This document shows, in pieces, positions 34,728 to 43,765 of a stretch of 64,000 nt of DNA; the first letter of the stretch is position 1; the number at the start of each line of letters is the position of its first letter. Made by a program: the position numbers and the translations under genes. The notes beneath the pieces are model-generated. The model was not told the origin of the DNA, ran no database searches, and saw only the letters and a program-made list of their open reading frames with translations. Source of the DNA: Mycolicibacterium parafortuitum (GTDB lineage: Bacteria > Actinomycetota > Actinomycetes > Mycobacteriales > Mycobacteriaceae). The stretch is taken from the NCBI RefSeq assembly GCF_010725485.1, contig NZ_AP022598.1, positions 1,364,001 through 1,428,000 of the forward strand. The letters are read 5' to 3'.

Positions 34728-35531
34728 GTGAGCAGCCACGCGATCTACGAGCCCGACGGTGACTCATTCGTCCCGACCAGTTGGGCGCGCGGCCCGTGGG
34801 GGCAGACGATCAGTGGCCACTACGTCGGCGGCCTGCTCGGCCACGTCATCGAGCGCGACGCCGCCGACCCCGACCTGCAGCCCGCGCGGTTCACCGTCGA
34901 CCTGATGCGGCCCGCCTTGCTCGCCCATCCCGTGCGCGTGACCACGGAGGTCGTCCGGGAAGGCCGCAGGCTCAAGCTCGTCGACGCGACGATGGTGCAG
35001 GACGGTACGGTCGTCGGCCGCGCGTCCGCGCTGTTCCTGCGCCGCGGCGACCAGCCGCAGGCTGACCGGTTCACCACCGCGATCGCGATGCCGGACATCC
35101 CGTCGGACCCGCCGACCGTCGAGGTCCAGACGCTCGTGTGGTCCTTCGGCAAGGACGGCGACACACCCAGCCTGGGGCTGAACGCCTGGGCCCACGACGG
35201 GCCCAAGTACGTCTGGGCGAACGAGCTCGGCCAGATCGTCGCGGGCGCCGAGATGACCCCGTTCGTGCGCACCGCGCAGGCCGGGGACTTCGCGAGCTCG
35301 CTGACCCACTTCGGCGAGGACGGGCTGCCGTTCATCAACGCCGACTACACGTTGGCGCTCAGCCGCCTGCCCGTGGGTCCGTGGATCGGCCTGGCCGCGC
35401 TGACCCACGACAGCGACGCCGGGGTGGCCACCGGCACGGCCGTCGTCGTCGACGAGAAGGGCCCGATCGGCACCGCCACCGCGACCGCGCTGGCCAACCC
35501 CGGCTTCAAGCCGCCGCGGGAATTCAGCTGA
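34728..35531 (+). CDS. Thioesterase-superfamily (acyl-CoA thioesterase-like) protein
   Basis: A 267-residue double hot-dog protein of the TesB-like/thioesterase superfamily, with an N-terminal WARGPWGQTISGHYVGGLL hot-dog helix and a second half ending FINADYTLALSRLPVGPWIG. Such proteins hydrolyse acyl-CoA thioesters; this one is of unknown specificity. The GTG at 34728 lies seven bases after TAATGT (34715-34720) and has no ribosome site, pointing to a leaderless message. Confidence 0.8.
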   Translation: MSSHAIYEPDGDSFVPTSWARGPWGQTISGHYVGGLLGHVIERDAADPDLQPARFTVDLMRPALLAHPVRVTTEVVREGRRLKLVDATMVQDGTVVGRASALFLRRGDQPQADRFTTAIAMPDIPSDPPTVEVQTLVWSFGKDGDTPSLGLNAWAHDGPKYVWANELGQIVAGAEMTPFVRTAQAGDFASSLTHFGEDGLPFINADYTLALSRLPVGPWIGLAALTHDSDAGVATGTAVVVDEKGPIGTATATALANPGFKPPREFS

Positions 35532-35534
35532 GGC

Positions 35535-36032
35535 TCAGAGATACTGCGCGGTGCTGCCCGAGATCGGCATGCCCTGCATGCCGAGCTTGCGGTGATCCCA
35601 GCTGCGCGTGCGGCCCGGGACCACCCGCACGCTGATCCGGTTGTTCATCATCTGCTCGACGAACGGGCGCATCTCCTCGGTGTAGGGACCGGTGTAGCGC
35701 TCCCACACGCTGATGCCGACGCGCAGATTGGTCTCCGGGTCGTCGTAGATCTCGGCCGTCCCGTCGATCGACACGCCGCGCAGGGTGTCGTAGGTCAGAC
35801 CGTCCTCGATCATCACCGTGATCGTCGGATCCCGGCGCAGGTTGACGGCCTTCTGCGACTTGCCCTTGGTCTCGAACCAGATCTCGCCGTCGATCACGGC
35901 GTACCACATGGCGACCAGGTGCGGCCGCCCGTTCGACAGCACGGTGGCCATCGTGGCGGTGCGGCTGCGGTCGATGAACTCGGCGATCTCGCCGTCGGAC
36001 ATCACGATCTTTGCGCGCTCATTCTTACCCAC
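35535..36032 (-). CDS. PPOX/F420-binding split beta-barrel protein (FDOR, Rv2991-like)
   Basis: A 165-residue flavin/deazaflavin oxidoreductase-type protein. The stretch PHLVAMWYAVIDGEIWFETK, the segment KSQKAVNLRRDP and the end RTRSWDHRKLG resemble M. tuberculosis Rv2991 of the F420-dependent FDOR-B group. The reaction is unknown. GTG at 36032 (GKNERAKIVMSD) fits that family's start; an ATG at 36053 would add seven residues. It converges on the thioesterase gene, leaving three bases between the stops. Confidence 0.82.
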   Translation of the reverse strand: MGKNERAKIVMSDGEIAEFIDRSRTATMATVLSNGRPHLVAMWYAVIDGEIWFETKGKSQKAVNLRRDPTITVMIEDGLTYDTLRGVSIDGTAEIYDDPETNLRVGISVWERYTGPYTEEMRPFVEQMMNNRISVRVVPGRTRSWDHRKLGMQGMPISGSTAQYL

Positions 36033-36115
36033 GCGTCGATACTCGCAGGTCATCGTCGCCGACCGGGCACGACCCGCAGGTTTCGAACATGCGTGCGATG
36101 GGCAATCGGGAAGGC

Positions 36116-36352
36116 ATGAGCGACACCAACACCTCCGCAACAACCCCCGCAAGCACCCCCGCGCCCCGCGAGAACGCCGAGAAGGACACCTCGCAGTGGG
36201 TCACCGGGGACGAACCGATGACCGGACCGCAGCGCAGCTATCTGCAGACCCTGGCCCAGGAAGCCGGCGCCGAGGTCCCCGAGGACGCCACCAAGGCCCA
36301 GGCGTCGGAGTTGATCGACGAACTCCAGCAGCGCACCGGCCGCGGCGCCTGA
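36116..36352 (+). CDS. DUF3072 domain protein
   Basis: A 78-residue protein with a Thr/Pro-rich start and the DUF3072 segment MTGPQRSYLQTLAQEAG followed by an acidic helix-rich end. These small actinobacterial proteins have no known role. The ATG at 36116 is preferred because the frame upstream is not conserved in character and GGGAAGG precedes it. Confidence 0.78.
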   Translation: MSDTNTSATTPASTPAPRENAEKDTSQWVTGDEPMTGPQRSYLQTLAQEAGAEVPEDATKAQASELIDELQQRTGRGA

Positions 36353-36375
36353 GGCCCTGCTCCGGCCCGTCGAGA

Positions 36376-37062
36376 TCAGACCGAACTGCTGAAGCCGGCG
36401 ATGCCGTTGCGGGCCGCCGCCTGCACCGCGGGCAGCGCACGCACATCCGACATCACCGCCCGCAGTGACGTTCTCGCCGCGGCGTCAGCGACCCCGTGGA
36501 GCTCGCCGCGATTCTGACCGCTCGCGTGGAACCGGTACTGGCTGCCCTCGGTCAGGCACAGCGCCGTCGTCGCGAACTCGGCCGGTGCCACGTCGATGAA
36601 CTCCCCGGATGCGACGCCTTCGGCGATGATGTCGGCCAGCCGGGCCGACAACTCGTCGTAATCGTCCTGGAAGTCGCTGAAGACCTCCGGCTGTTTCTTG
36701 GCGGCCTGCTCCAGGTCGTAGAAGTTCAACGGCGCCGTGCACATCTGCACGACGTCCTGGTACAGAACGATGTAGAGCCGGACCGCGGCGGGCTCGTCCC
36801 GCTCGGACAGTGCCCTCGCCGCCTCCAGCGACACCCGATTCTGATTCATGATCCCGCGCAGGATCTCGTCCTTGGACCGGAACCAGTAGTAGAGCGAAGA
36901 CTGGCCCAACCCGGCCCGCTCGGCGATCGCGTCCATCCGGGTGGAGCCAAAGCCCTTCGCCGCGAACAGTTCTGCCGCCGCTTTCAGGATGTCCCCGCGG
37001 GGGTCCTCGGCGACAACCCCGCTGCGGCGGGGCCTGCCCCCCTGCGACGGCGCCTTGGTCAT
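36376..37062 (-). CDS. TetR/AcrR-family regulator
   Basis: A 228-residue repressor-type protein with an N-terminal TetR DNA-binding domain (AAELFAAKGFGSTRMDAIAE and GLGQSSLYYWFRSKDE, about 27-67) and a helical ligand domain. ATG at 37062 lies six bases after TACCAT (37074-37069), a leaderless arrangement; the next ATG upstream falls inside that -10. It lies beyond the end of the ABC transporter operon on the same strand, separated from it by a strong hairpin, and may control it. The ligand is unknown. Confidence 0.88.
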   Translation of the reverse strand: MTKAPSQGGRPRRSGVVAEDPRGDILKAAAELFAAKGFGSTRMDAIAERAGLGQSSLYYWFRSKDEILRGIMNQNRVSLEAARALSERDEPAAVRLYIVLYQDVVQMCTAPLNFYDLEQAAKKQPEVFSDFQDDYDELSARLADIIAEGVASGEFIDVAPAEFATTALCLTEGSQYRFHASGQNRGELHGVADAAARTSLRAVMSDVRALPAVQAAARNGIAGFSSSV

Positions 37063-37117
37063 ACGGTCATGGTAAGTCACGTGCTCCCTCGGGATCGGCT
37101 ATCGCTGTGCGGCATTC

Positions 37118-37158
37118 GACACGCGGTGGGCCCTCTGAGTCGGGGCCCACCGCGTGTC
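37118..37158 (-). terminator. Strong hairpin after the ABC transporter operon
   Basis: GACACGCGGTGGGCCC and its exact reverse complement form a 16-bp stem with a nine-base loop, starting six bases after the stop of the solute-binding protein gene. There is no T-run, which is common for mycobacterial terminators. Confidence 0.65.
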
Positions 37159-37164
37159 GTCCGG

Positions 37165-38154
37165 TCAGTCCTTGACGGCGAACAGCGCGTCGTAGTCCGC
37201 GGGCTCCTCGTCGATGATCCCGTACTGGACCACCGCCGCGCCGTAGTCGCGCAGTGCCTGCCCGTCGTCCTCGGTCGGGAACTTCGGGAAGTTCACCTGG
37301 TCGATGATCGCGGCGTCGATCCCCATCTCGGCGACGGCCACCTCACCGACGCGCGCCGGGTTCGCCTCGGCGAACGTGTTGACCTCGATCATCGCGTCCC
37401 GGAACGACTTCACCACGTCGGGGTTGGATTCGGCGTAGCTCTGCGACGTCGAGTAGTAGCCGCTCACCTGTTCCGGGAAAGACTCGGCACCGGGGCCGAT
37501 TATCTGCTTCCACCCCTTGTTGAGGCCGGGCGTGCGGTGCGGCTCGGACACCCAGATCGCATCGACGTCGCCCCGCGCGAGGGCCTCACCCATGTCCGAG
37601 AACGGAAGCTGCGTCCATGTCAGTGTCTCGTGGTTGAGCCCCTGCTTGTCGAACACACGGCGGATTTCGACCTCACCGATGTTCTGCAGCGTATTGACTG
37701 CGATATTCGCGCCCTCCAGATCCTTCGGCTCATTGATTCCACTGTCCGGGAGCACCAGCACGCCGTGATCGTCCTCGTCGGGTTCGGAGTGCGGCGCCCA
37801 CGCGGGCTGCACCAGCCGCAATGGCAATCCCTGATCGATCGCCGCGAGCTGGCTCACGATGTTCGAGTAGCCGAACTGGTTCTCACCGCTGAGCACCGAC
37901 GGGATGACCGCCGCGCCGCCGTCGGCGAAGTTCACCGTCACGTCCAGGCCGTGCTTCTCGAAGATCCCCTCCTCGATCCCGACGAACAGCGGCGCGCTCA
38001 GGATCGCCGGGATCGTCCCGACGTTGACCTTGACCAGGCCGCCTTCGGTGGTCGCGGATTCGCTGCTCCCGCCGCCACCACCGCACGCGGTCAGCAGCGC
38101 GGCGGCCGAGGCAACCGCACCCCACCGCGCAATTTTCGAAAGTTGTTTCAACAC
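37165..38154 (-). CDS. NitT/TauT-type ABC transporter solute-binding lipoprotein
   Basis: A 329-residue binding protein of the NMT1/SsuA type. It has a lipoprotein signal peptide (lipobox LTAC, C24), then KVNVGTIPAILSAPLFVGIEEGIFEKHGL, here split as the usual opening of the fold, and DVDAIWVSEPH in the hinge. It captures the substrate for the ATPase and two permeases encoded upstream. The start is GTG at 38154 with GGAGA before it. The family covers sulfonates, nitrate, pyrimidine precursors and aromatics, so the substrate is open. Confidence 0.9.
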   Translation of the reverse strand: MLKQLSKIARWGAVASAAALLTACGGGGGSSESATTEGGLVKVNVGTIPAILSAPLFVGIEEGIFEKHGLDVTVNFADGGAAVIPSVLSGENQFGYSNIVSQLAAIDQGLPLRLVQPAWAPHSEPDEDDHGVLVLPDSGINEPKDLEGANIAVNTLQNIGEVEIRRVFDKQGLNHETLTWTQLPFSDMGEALARGDVDAIWVSEPHRTPGLNKGWKQIIGPGAESFPEQVSGYYSTSQSYAESNPDVVKSFRDAMIEVNTFAEANPARVGEVAVAEMGIDAAIIDQVNFPKFPTEDDGQALRDYGAAVVQYGIIDEEPADYDALFAVKD

Positions 38155-38178
38155 AGATGTTCTCCGATCTCTTTGGCG

Positions 38179-38967
38179 TCAGGTGGTGGCGAGGGCCGCG
38201 TCGTTGCGGACCATCTCGCGGATACGGCTGAACACATGGGCGCGCAGGTGCGCGAACTCGGGCAGGGACTTGGTCTCGATCTGATCCCGGCTATCCGGCA
38301 GATCGATGTCGACGACCTCGGCGACACAGCTCGGCGAGCGCGTCACGATCGCGACCCGGTTGCTCAGATACACCGACTCGTCGACGTCGTGGGTGACGAA
38401 CAGGACGGTGGTTCCGGTCTCGTCGCGCACCCGCAGCAGCAGGTCCTCCAGATCGGCGCGGGTCTGCGCATCGACCGACGCGAACGGCTCGTCCATGATG
38501 AGCACCGCCGGACGGTAGGCGATGGCCCGCGCGATCGCGACGCGCTGCTGCATCCCGCCGGACAGCTGAAACGGTTTCTTGTGCGCCGCGTCGGCCAGCC
38601 CGACCTCGGCCAGTGCCCGCTCGACCCGGGTCCGGCGCTCACCGGTGCTGATGCCCTTCTTCATCAGCGGCAGCTCGACGTTCTTCGCGACGGTGATCCA
38701 CGGGAACAGCGAGCGGGCATAGTCCTGGAACACCACCGCGAAATTGGCGGGCGGTCCGTCCACCCGCTGGCCGTTGAACGTCACCGAGCCGCTGGTCGGC
38801 TGGTCGAGTCCGGCCACACAGCGCAGCAGCGTGGTCTTTCCCGCACCTGACGGGCCGACGATGCTGAACAGCTCGCCCTCCCGCACGGTGAAGGACATGT
38901 CGGCGACGGCGGTGAATCCGCCGCCCTTGCCGGGGTAGGTCTTCTCGAGGCTTGAAACGACGAGCAT
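38179..38967 (-). CDS. NitT/TauT-type ABC transporter ATP-binding protein
   Basis: A 262-residue ABC ATPase with Walker A GPSGAGKTTLL (about 38-48), signature LSGGMQQRVAIARA and Walker B VLIMDEPF. It is closest in type to SsuB/TauB. It powers the two permeases encoded just upstream (39011-40629) and lies 24 bases before the binding-protein gene. Confidence 0.93.
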   Translation of the reverse strand: MLVVSSLEKTYPGKGGGFTAVADMSFTVREGELFSIVGPSGAGKTTLLRCVAGLDQPTSGSVTFNGQRVDGPPANFAVVFQDYARSLFPWITVAKNVELPLMKKGISTGERRTRVERALAEVGLADAAHKKPFQLSGGMQQRVAIARAIAYRPAVLIMDEPFASVDAQTRADLEDLLLRVRDETGTTVLFVTHDVDESVYLSNRVAIVTRSPSCVAEVVDIDLPDSRDQIETKSLPEFAHLRAHVFSRIREMVRNDAALATT

Positions 38968-39010
38968 CGGGCACTGCCTTTCACATGTGGAGCGGACGGG
39001 AGCCTGGGGG

Positions 39011-39802
39011 TCAGCGAGTGTCGGAGCGCCGCGGGTCGCTCCACCGCAGCAACCGGCGTTCGACCATCGAGTAGAGGAAGGTCATGAGGAACCCGAGAAT
39101 GCCCAGCACCAGGATCCCCGACCACATCGTCAGCAGCTGGAACGTCGCCTGCGCCTGGGTGATGACGAAGCCCAATCCCTTTTGGGCGCCGACCATCTCG
39201 CTGGTTACCATCAGGATCAGGCTGAGCGGGATGGCGATCCGCACCCCGACGAGCACCCGGGGCAGCACCGCGGGCAGCACCACGTAGATCTGGCGCTGCA
39301 TCCCGGTGATGTTGAACGCCCGTGCCGAGGCGATCATCGTCGCGTCCAGGCGGCGAGCACCGTCGGCCGTGCTGAGCAGCACCGGCCACACACAGCCCAG
39401 CGCGATCAGGAAGATCTTCATCTCCGGGCTGACGCCGAACAGCATCATCGCGAACGGGATCAGCGCCGTGCTCGGGATCGCGCGGGCGAACTCCAGGGTC
39501 GGCGACACCATGCGCTCGATGATCGGGAGCTGGCCGACCACCAGCCCGACCGCGACCCCGACGACGATCGCGATGGTCAAGCCCGCGCCCAGCGTGGTGA
39601 GGCTGGCCTGGATGTTGGACAGTCCCTCCGGCGTGGTCCAGTACTCGCCGGCCTCGGCGATGATCGCCGACAGCGCGGGGAAGTACGCGGTCCCGCTGTT
39701 GGCCGACAGCACGAACCACGCCGCCAGCGCGCCGAAGGCACCGATCACGCCGAGCACCGCGCGGCCGCGCCCGGTCGTGGAGACCGCCATCAACGTCGTC
39801 AT
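39011..39802 (-). CDS. NitT/TauT-type ABC transporter permease 2
   Basis: A 263-residue inner-membrane permease with about six helices and the BPD_transp_1 coupling loop (EFARAIPSTALIPFAMMLFG and later ASARAFNITG). The ATG overlaps the stop of permease 1 by four bases. The two differ enough to form a heterodimer, less common for this class, where one permease gene is usual. Confidence 0.9.
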   Translation of the reverse strand: MTTLMAVSTTGRGRAVLGVIGAFGALAAWFVLSANSGTAYFPALSAIIAEAGEYWTTPEGLSNIQASLTTLGAGLTIAIVVGVAVGLVVGQLPIIERMVSPTLEFARAIPSTALIPFAMMLFGVSPEMKIFLIALGCVWPVLLSTADGARRLDATMIASARAFNITGMQRQIYVVLPAVLPRVLVGVRIAIPLSLILMVTSEMVGAQKGLGFVITQAQATFQLLTMWSGILVLGILGFLMTFLYSMVERRLLRWSDPRRSDTR

Positions 39803-40629
39803 CGCGTATCCCCCAGTCCCTGTGCCGACAGCACCTTGTTCTCCAACCGGCGCATCAGCGCGTTCAGCGCGATCCCGGCCAGCCCGCTCAGCACGATGAA
39901 GGCGTACATGCGGGCGGGGTTTCCGGCCGATCGCGACATCGTGATCTCGTAGCCGATACCGGGCATCTGGATGATGATCTCGGCGGTCACCACCAGGATC
40001 AGCGTCGTCGAGGTGGCCAGCCGGATCGCGGTCGTCAGGTACGGCAACATGCTGGGCAGCTGGATCCAGCGGATCTTCTGCCAGGTCGTCAGGTGGTAAC
40101 TGCGGGCGGTCTCCAGCCCTACCGGATGCGCGGCCCGCACACCGGCGATCGCCGGCACCAGCACCTGCCAGAACGCGGCGAACACCGCCAGGAACAGCGC
40201 ACTCTGGGACCCGGTGCCGATGGTCAGGACCACCAGCGGGATCAGCGCCACCGACGGCACCGGCCGGAGGAACTCGATGACCGGCCTCAGCAGCGCCTCC
40301 AGCGGAGTGAGGAGACCGAGCATGATCCCCGCCGCGGTGCCCAACACGACCGCGATGCCCAGCGCGAGCAGCCAGGTGCTCATCGTCTGCCACAGCGCCG
40401 AGACCATCGCCGTGCCGGTCAGCTCGGTGACGAACGCCTCCGCGATCTGGCTGGCCGGCGGAAAGTAGCCGGAAGGCAACACGTCTGTGCGGGTGAGGAT
40501 CTCCTGCAGGCCGATCAGGCCGACGATGAACACCACCGTCAGCAGGCGTCCGTCGAGCGCGAACGAGGGGAGGCGGCGGGGCCTTCCTCGGCGGTCAGTT
40601 GGAAGCGTCATCGCGGTGACTGCGGTCAT
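39799..40629 (-). CDS. NitT/TauT-type ABC transporter permease 1
   Basis: A 276-residue permease with a basic N-terminus, about six helices and the family loop EFLRPVPSVALIPLVVL. The ATG at 40629 overlaps the end of the FAD monooxygenase gene (ATGA), so catabolic enzyme and transporter are coupled in translation, which strongly suggests that they handle the same compound. Confidence 0.9.
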   Translation of the reverse strand: MTAVTAMTLPTDRRGRPRRLPSFALDGRLLTVVFIVGLIGLQEILTRTDVLPSGYFPPASQIAEAFVTELTGTAMVSALWQTMSTWLLALGIAVVLGTAAGIMLGLLTPLEALLRPVIEFLRPVPSVALIPLVVLTIGTGSQSALFLAVFAAFWQVLVPAIAGVRAAHPVGLETARSYHLTTWQKIRWIQLPSMLPYLTTAIRLATSTTLILVVTAEIIIQMPGIGYEITMSRSAGNPARMYAFIVLSGLAGIALNALMRRLENKVLSAQGLGDTR

Positions 40630-41720
40630 GATTCGAACTCCAGGTACCGGTTGATCTGCAGGTTGCCCACACCGGATCGGTATTCCTTGCGGGTGCGCTC
40701 GTAGTCGAAGTGCAGTCGGGAGTAGTCCACCATCTTGTTGGCGATCGGAATCCGCTCCTGCTCGAACACCTGCAACGCCGCGCGGACGTCGTCGTGCTCG
40801 TCGAGGCGCTGGGCCAGGACCTGCCCGTCGATCAGCGCCTGGTTGGCGCCCTGGGCCATCCCGGGATACATCGGGTGCGCGGAGTCGCCGATCAGCGTGA
40901 CCCGGCCGTCCACCCAGCGCGGCAGATGGTCGCGGTAGTGCCCGATCTCGCGGCCGATGATGGATTCCGGTTCGGTACAGGCGATGATCCGTGGCACCGG
41001 CGTCTCGGTCCACGTGTCATAGACGGCGCGGAACTCGTCGAACGTGGACAGCCCGCCGATGGAGCCGTACCAGTAGGCGTGGGTCGCGTCGATCGGGATC
41101 CAGCCGAAATGCCCTTCGGCGCCGTACACGTCGGCCTGCACGTTGCCCGGGACGCCGGCCTCGGCGGTCGGGAACACCCCGCGCCAGCGCACGATTCCCT
41201 CGTCGGTGAACTGGGGCGCCGCCCCGAGCATGGCGTTGCGGATCCGCGACCCGATGCCGTCGGCGCCCAGCAGCACATCACCGTCGGCGCTGCGGCCGTC
41301 CTCGAAGTGCACGGTCACTGAATCGTCGGTCTGGCTGTATCCCACCGCCGTGGTGTCGAACGCGATCTCGCCCGGCTCGAGCGCGTCGGCGAGCATCGCA
41401 TTCAGCCGGCGCCTGCGTGCCCCGGTGACCGGCGCGCCCAGTTCCTGCGGCCACGGGCTCACGTCGACATCGGAAGTCATGGTGCCGTCGCTGTCGAGGG
41501 CCCACCACCGGTCCATCGCGGCGGCGAACGACCGGAACTGCCCGCCCAGCCCGAGGCCGTCGATCACCCGCACCCCGTTCGGCCAGATGTTGAGTCCCAC
41601 ACCGGCAGTGCGGAGTTCGCTGTCACTTTCGAAGATCTGGACCTGCCAGCCCTTCTGTTTCAGGTGCAGGGCGGACGAGAGCCCCGCTACTCCGCCGCCA
41701 CAGATCAATGCTGTTGGCAC
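40626..41720 (-). CDS. FAD-dependent monooxygenase (HpxO/NicC type)
   Basis: A 364-residue class A flavoprotein hydroxylase. It has the GxGxxG dinucleotide site (ICGGGVAGLSSAL, about 6-18), the DG motif (LLGADGIGSRIR) and the FAD ribityl GD motif (LIGDSAHPMYPGMAQGANQ). The WPNGVRV stretch resembles urate hydroxylase HpxO and 6-hydroxynicotinate monooxygenase, so a nitrogen heterocycle or aromatic acid is a plausible substrate; this is inference. GTG start at 41720 with a GGAAGGAA site. Confidence 0.88.
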   Translation of the reverse strand: MPTALICGGGVAGLSSALHLKQKGWQVQIFESDSELRTAGVGLNIWPNGVRVIDGLGLGGQFRSFAAAMDRWWALDSDGTMTSDVDVSPWPQELGAPVTGARRRRLNAMLADALEPGEIAFDTTAVGYSQTDDSVTVHFEDGRSADGDVLLGADGIGSRIRNAMLGAAPQFTDEGIVRWRGVFPTAEAGVPGNVQADVYGAEGHFGWIPIDATHAYWYGSIGGLSTFDEFRAVYDTWTETPVPRIIACTEPESIIGREIGHYRDHLPRWVDGRVTLIGDSAHPMYPGMAQGANQALIDGQVLAQRLDEHDDVRAALQVFEQERIPIANKMVDYSRLHFDYERTRKEYRSGVGNLQINRYLEFES

Positions 41721-41776
41721 GACTTCTGTTCCTTCCGATATGTCTTGTGGGCTGGGCGATCCCGCGTCGTCGCGGA

Positions 41777-42664
41777 TCAGCGGTCGTCCGGGGACGCTCC
41801 GCTCAGTCGCTCGAGCGCCTTGATCAGGGCGCTGTGGTCGAGCCCGCCGTCGCCGGCCGAGCGCAGCGCCTGCACCAGCTGGGTGATGACACCGGTCAGC
41901 GGCACCGCGATCTGCGCCCGTTCGGCCGCGGCGAGGGCGATCTTGAGGTCCTTGTGGTGCAGGTCCAGCCGGAAGCCGGGGGTGAAATCGCGAGCCAGCA
42001 TCTTCGGCGCCTTCACCTCCAGCACCTTGCTGGCGGCCAGTCCGCCGCCGAGCACGGCCAGCGCCGCGTCGATGTCGACCCCGGTGCGCTGCAGCAGCGT
42101 CACCGCCTCACCCACCAGAGCGAGGTTGCCCGCCACCAGCATCTGGTTGGCCGCCTTCACGAGCTGCCCCGACCCGGCCGGGCCGACGTGCATCAGCGTG
42201 GCCGCCACCGCCATGAGCACCTCGCCGGCGCGGCGCACCGCGTCCGCGTCGCCGCCCATCATCACCGCGAGCGTCCCGGCTTTGGCGCCGACGTCCCCGC
42301 CGCTGACGGGCGCGTCCACGAACGCGATGTCGTGCTCGGCCAGCCGAGCGGCGATCGCCACCGCGGCCTCGGGAGAGATTGTGCTGCAATCGATCACCAG
42401 CGAACCGGGCCGCAGTGTGGACACCACGCCCGCGTCACCGAACAGCACCTCCTCGACCTCGGGCGAGTCGGGCAGCATCGTGATGACGACGTCCGCCTTC
42501 TCCCCGACATGGCCGGGGCTGGTGCCGCCGACCGCACCCCGGGCCTCGAGCGCCTCGACCTTCGCGCGGGATCGGTTGAAGACCACCACCTCGTGGCCGG
42601 CGTCGACCAGATGGCCGGCCATGGGCTCGCCCATCACGCCGAGTCCGATGAATCCGATGTTCAT
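41777..42664 (-). CDS. 3-hydroxyisobutyrate dehydrogenase-family oxidoreductase
   Basis: A 295-residue beta-hydroxyacid dehydrogenase with the NAD(P) site GFIGLGVMGEPMAGHL, the DAPVSGG substrate loop and the catalytic lysine in VKAANQML. Relatives include tartronate semialdehyde reductase and 3-hydroxyisobutyrate dehydrogenase; substrate not assignable. ATG at 42664 has GAGGAG before it and lies 11 bases after the neighbouring dehydrogenase. Confidence 0.9.
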   Translation of the reverse strand: MNIGFIGLGVMGEPMAGHLVDAGHEVVVFNRSRAKVEALEARGAVGGTSPGHVGEKADVVITMLPDSPEVEEVLFGDAGVVSTLRPGSLVIDCSTISPEAAVAIAARLAEHDIAFVDAPVSGGDVGAKAGTLAVMMGGDADAVRRAGEVLMAVAATLMHVGPAGSGQLVKAANQMLVAGNLALVGEAVTLLQRTGVDIDAALAVLGGGLAASKVLEVKAPKMLARDFTPGFRLDLHHKDLKIALAAAERAQIAVPLTGVITQLVQALRSAGDGGLDHSALIKALERLSGASPDDR

Positions 42665-42675
42665 GGTCACACTCC

Positions 42676-43710
42676 TCAGTACCCGAGGGTCAGGTCGACG
42701 ACATTGCGGAACTCCCGACCCTCGACCAGCCGCTGCAGGTTGTCGACGAACACGTCCACCTGCCGGTCGCCGAGCAACTGCGAGGCGTGCGAGTCGTGCG
42801 GGAACACCATGGCGCCCGGCGCTTTCCACAGCGGATCGTCGGCGGGCAGCGGTTCGTTGACGTGGCAGTCGATCAGCGCGCCGGACAGATGCCCGCGCTC
42901 GAGGGCGTCGGTGAGCGCGTCGGCGTCGTGGATCGCGCCGCGGGCGACGTTGGCGACCCATCCGCCGGGCTTGAGCGCTGCCAAGGCCTTCGCGTCGATC
43001 AGGCCGCGGGTGGCCGGGGTCAGCGGCGCGGCGATCACCAGGTAGTCGGATTGCGCCAGCGCGTCGAGCAATTCGGCGGTGGCGACCGTCTCGTCGAAGC
43101 CGTCGACCGGCTTGCCGCTGCGGTTGACACCGATCGTCCGGATGCCCAGCACCCGCGCGATCGTCGCCGTCCGCGCCCCGATGCTGCCGGTGCCCAGCAC
43201 CGTCATCGTGGAGCCGGCCAGCTCACGGGCCGGCAGTTCCTTCCACTCCCGCGCGGCCTGGTTGTCCCAGCGCTCCCGCAGCATCTTCGCCTGCGCGAGG
43301 ATGCCGGCGATCACGGTCTCGGCGATGGCGTTGGCCGCCACCCCGGACGCGTTGGCCAGCACCACGCCCTCAGGCATGATGCCCACCAGGTGCTCGGCGC
43401 CCGCGCTCATCGACTGCAGCAGTTTGAGATCCGGGTTGAACAGCTGCTCAAGCCCGGGCATCTTCAGGATGCCCTGCTCGATCTCGATCTCCTTCTTCGA
43501 GCCGCTGGTCTCGACCATGATCGCGTGCGGCGGACGCTGCGGCGCCTTGCCGGCGTTGAGCTCCGAGACCGGGATGTGTTCCAGCCACACGTCTTCGGCG
43601 ACCCCGGTGATCCTGTCCTTCTGTTCCTGGGTCAGCCAGATTCCCTCGTCGGGATTCTCGGGGTTCTGGACCGCCTTGGGCAGACCCGCGACTACGACGT
43701 TGAGTGACAC
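42676..43710 (-). CDS. D-2-hydroxyacid dehydrogenase
   Basis: A 344-residue NAD-dependent D-isomer hydroxyacid dehydrogenase. The Rossmann site is VLGTGSIGARTA, with catalytic Arg in NVARGA, Glu in NEPLPADDPLW and His in FPHDSH. The N-terminal part is longer than usual and charged. Substrate unknown; within this operon it may reduce or oxidise an intermediate. GTG start with an AGGAGA site. Confidence 0.9.
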   Translation of the reverse strand: MSLNVVVAGLPKAVQNPENPDEGIWLTQEQKDRITGVAEDVWLEHIPVSELNAGKAPQRPPHAIMVETSGSKKEIEIEQGILKMPGLEQLFNPDLKLLQSMSAGAEHLVGIMPEGVVLANASGVAANAIAETVIAGILAQAKMLRERWDNQAAREWKELPARELAGSTMTVLGTGSIGARTATIARVLGIRTIGVNRSGKPVDGFDETVATAELLDALAQSDYLVIAAPLTPATRGLIDAKALAALKPGGWVANVARGAIHDADALTDALERGHLSGALIDCHVNEPLPADDPLWKAPGAMVFPHDSHASQLLGDRQVDVFVDNLQRLVEGREFRNVVDLTLGY

Positions 43711-43765
43711 TCGCCTGGTTCTCCTGCTCTGATTCGCTGTGTGCTTCGGTGTGAAATGTGTGATG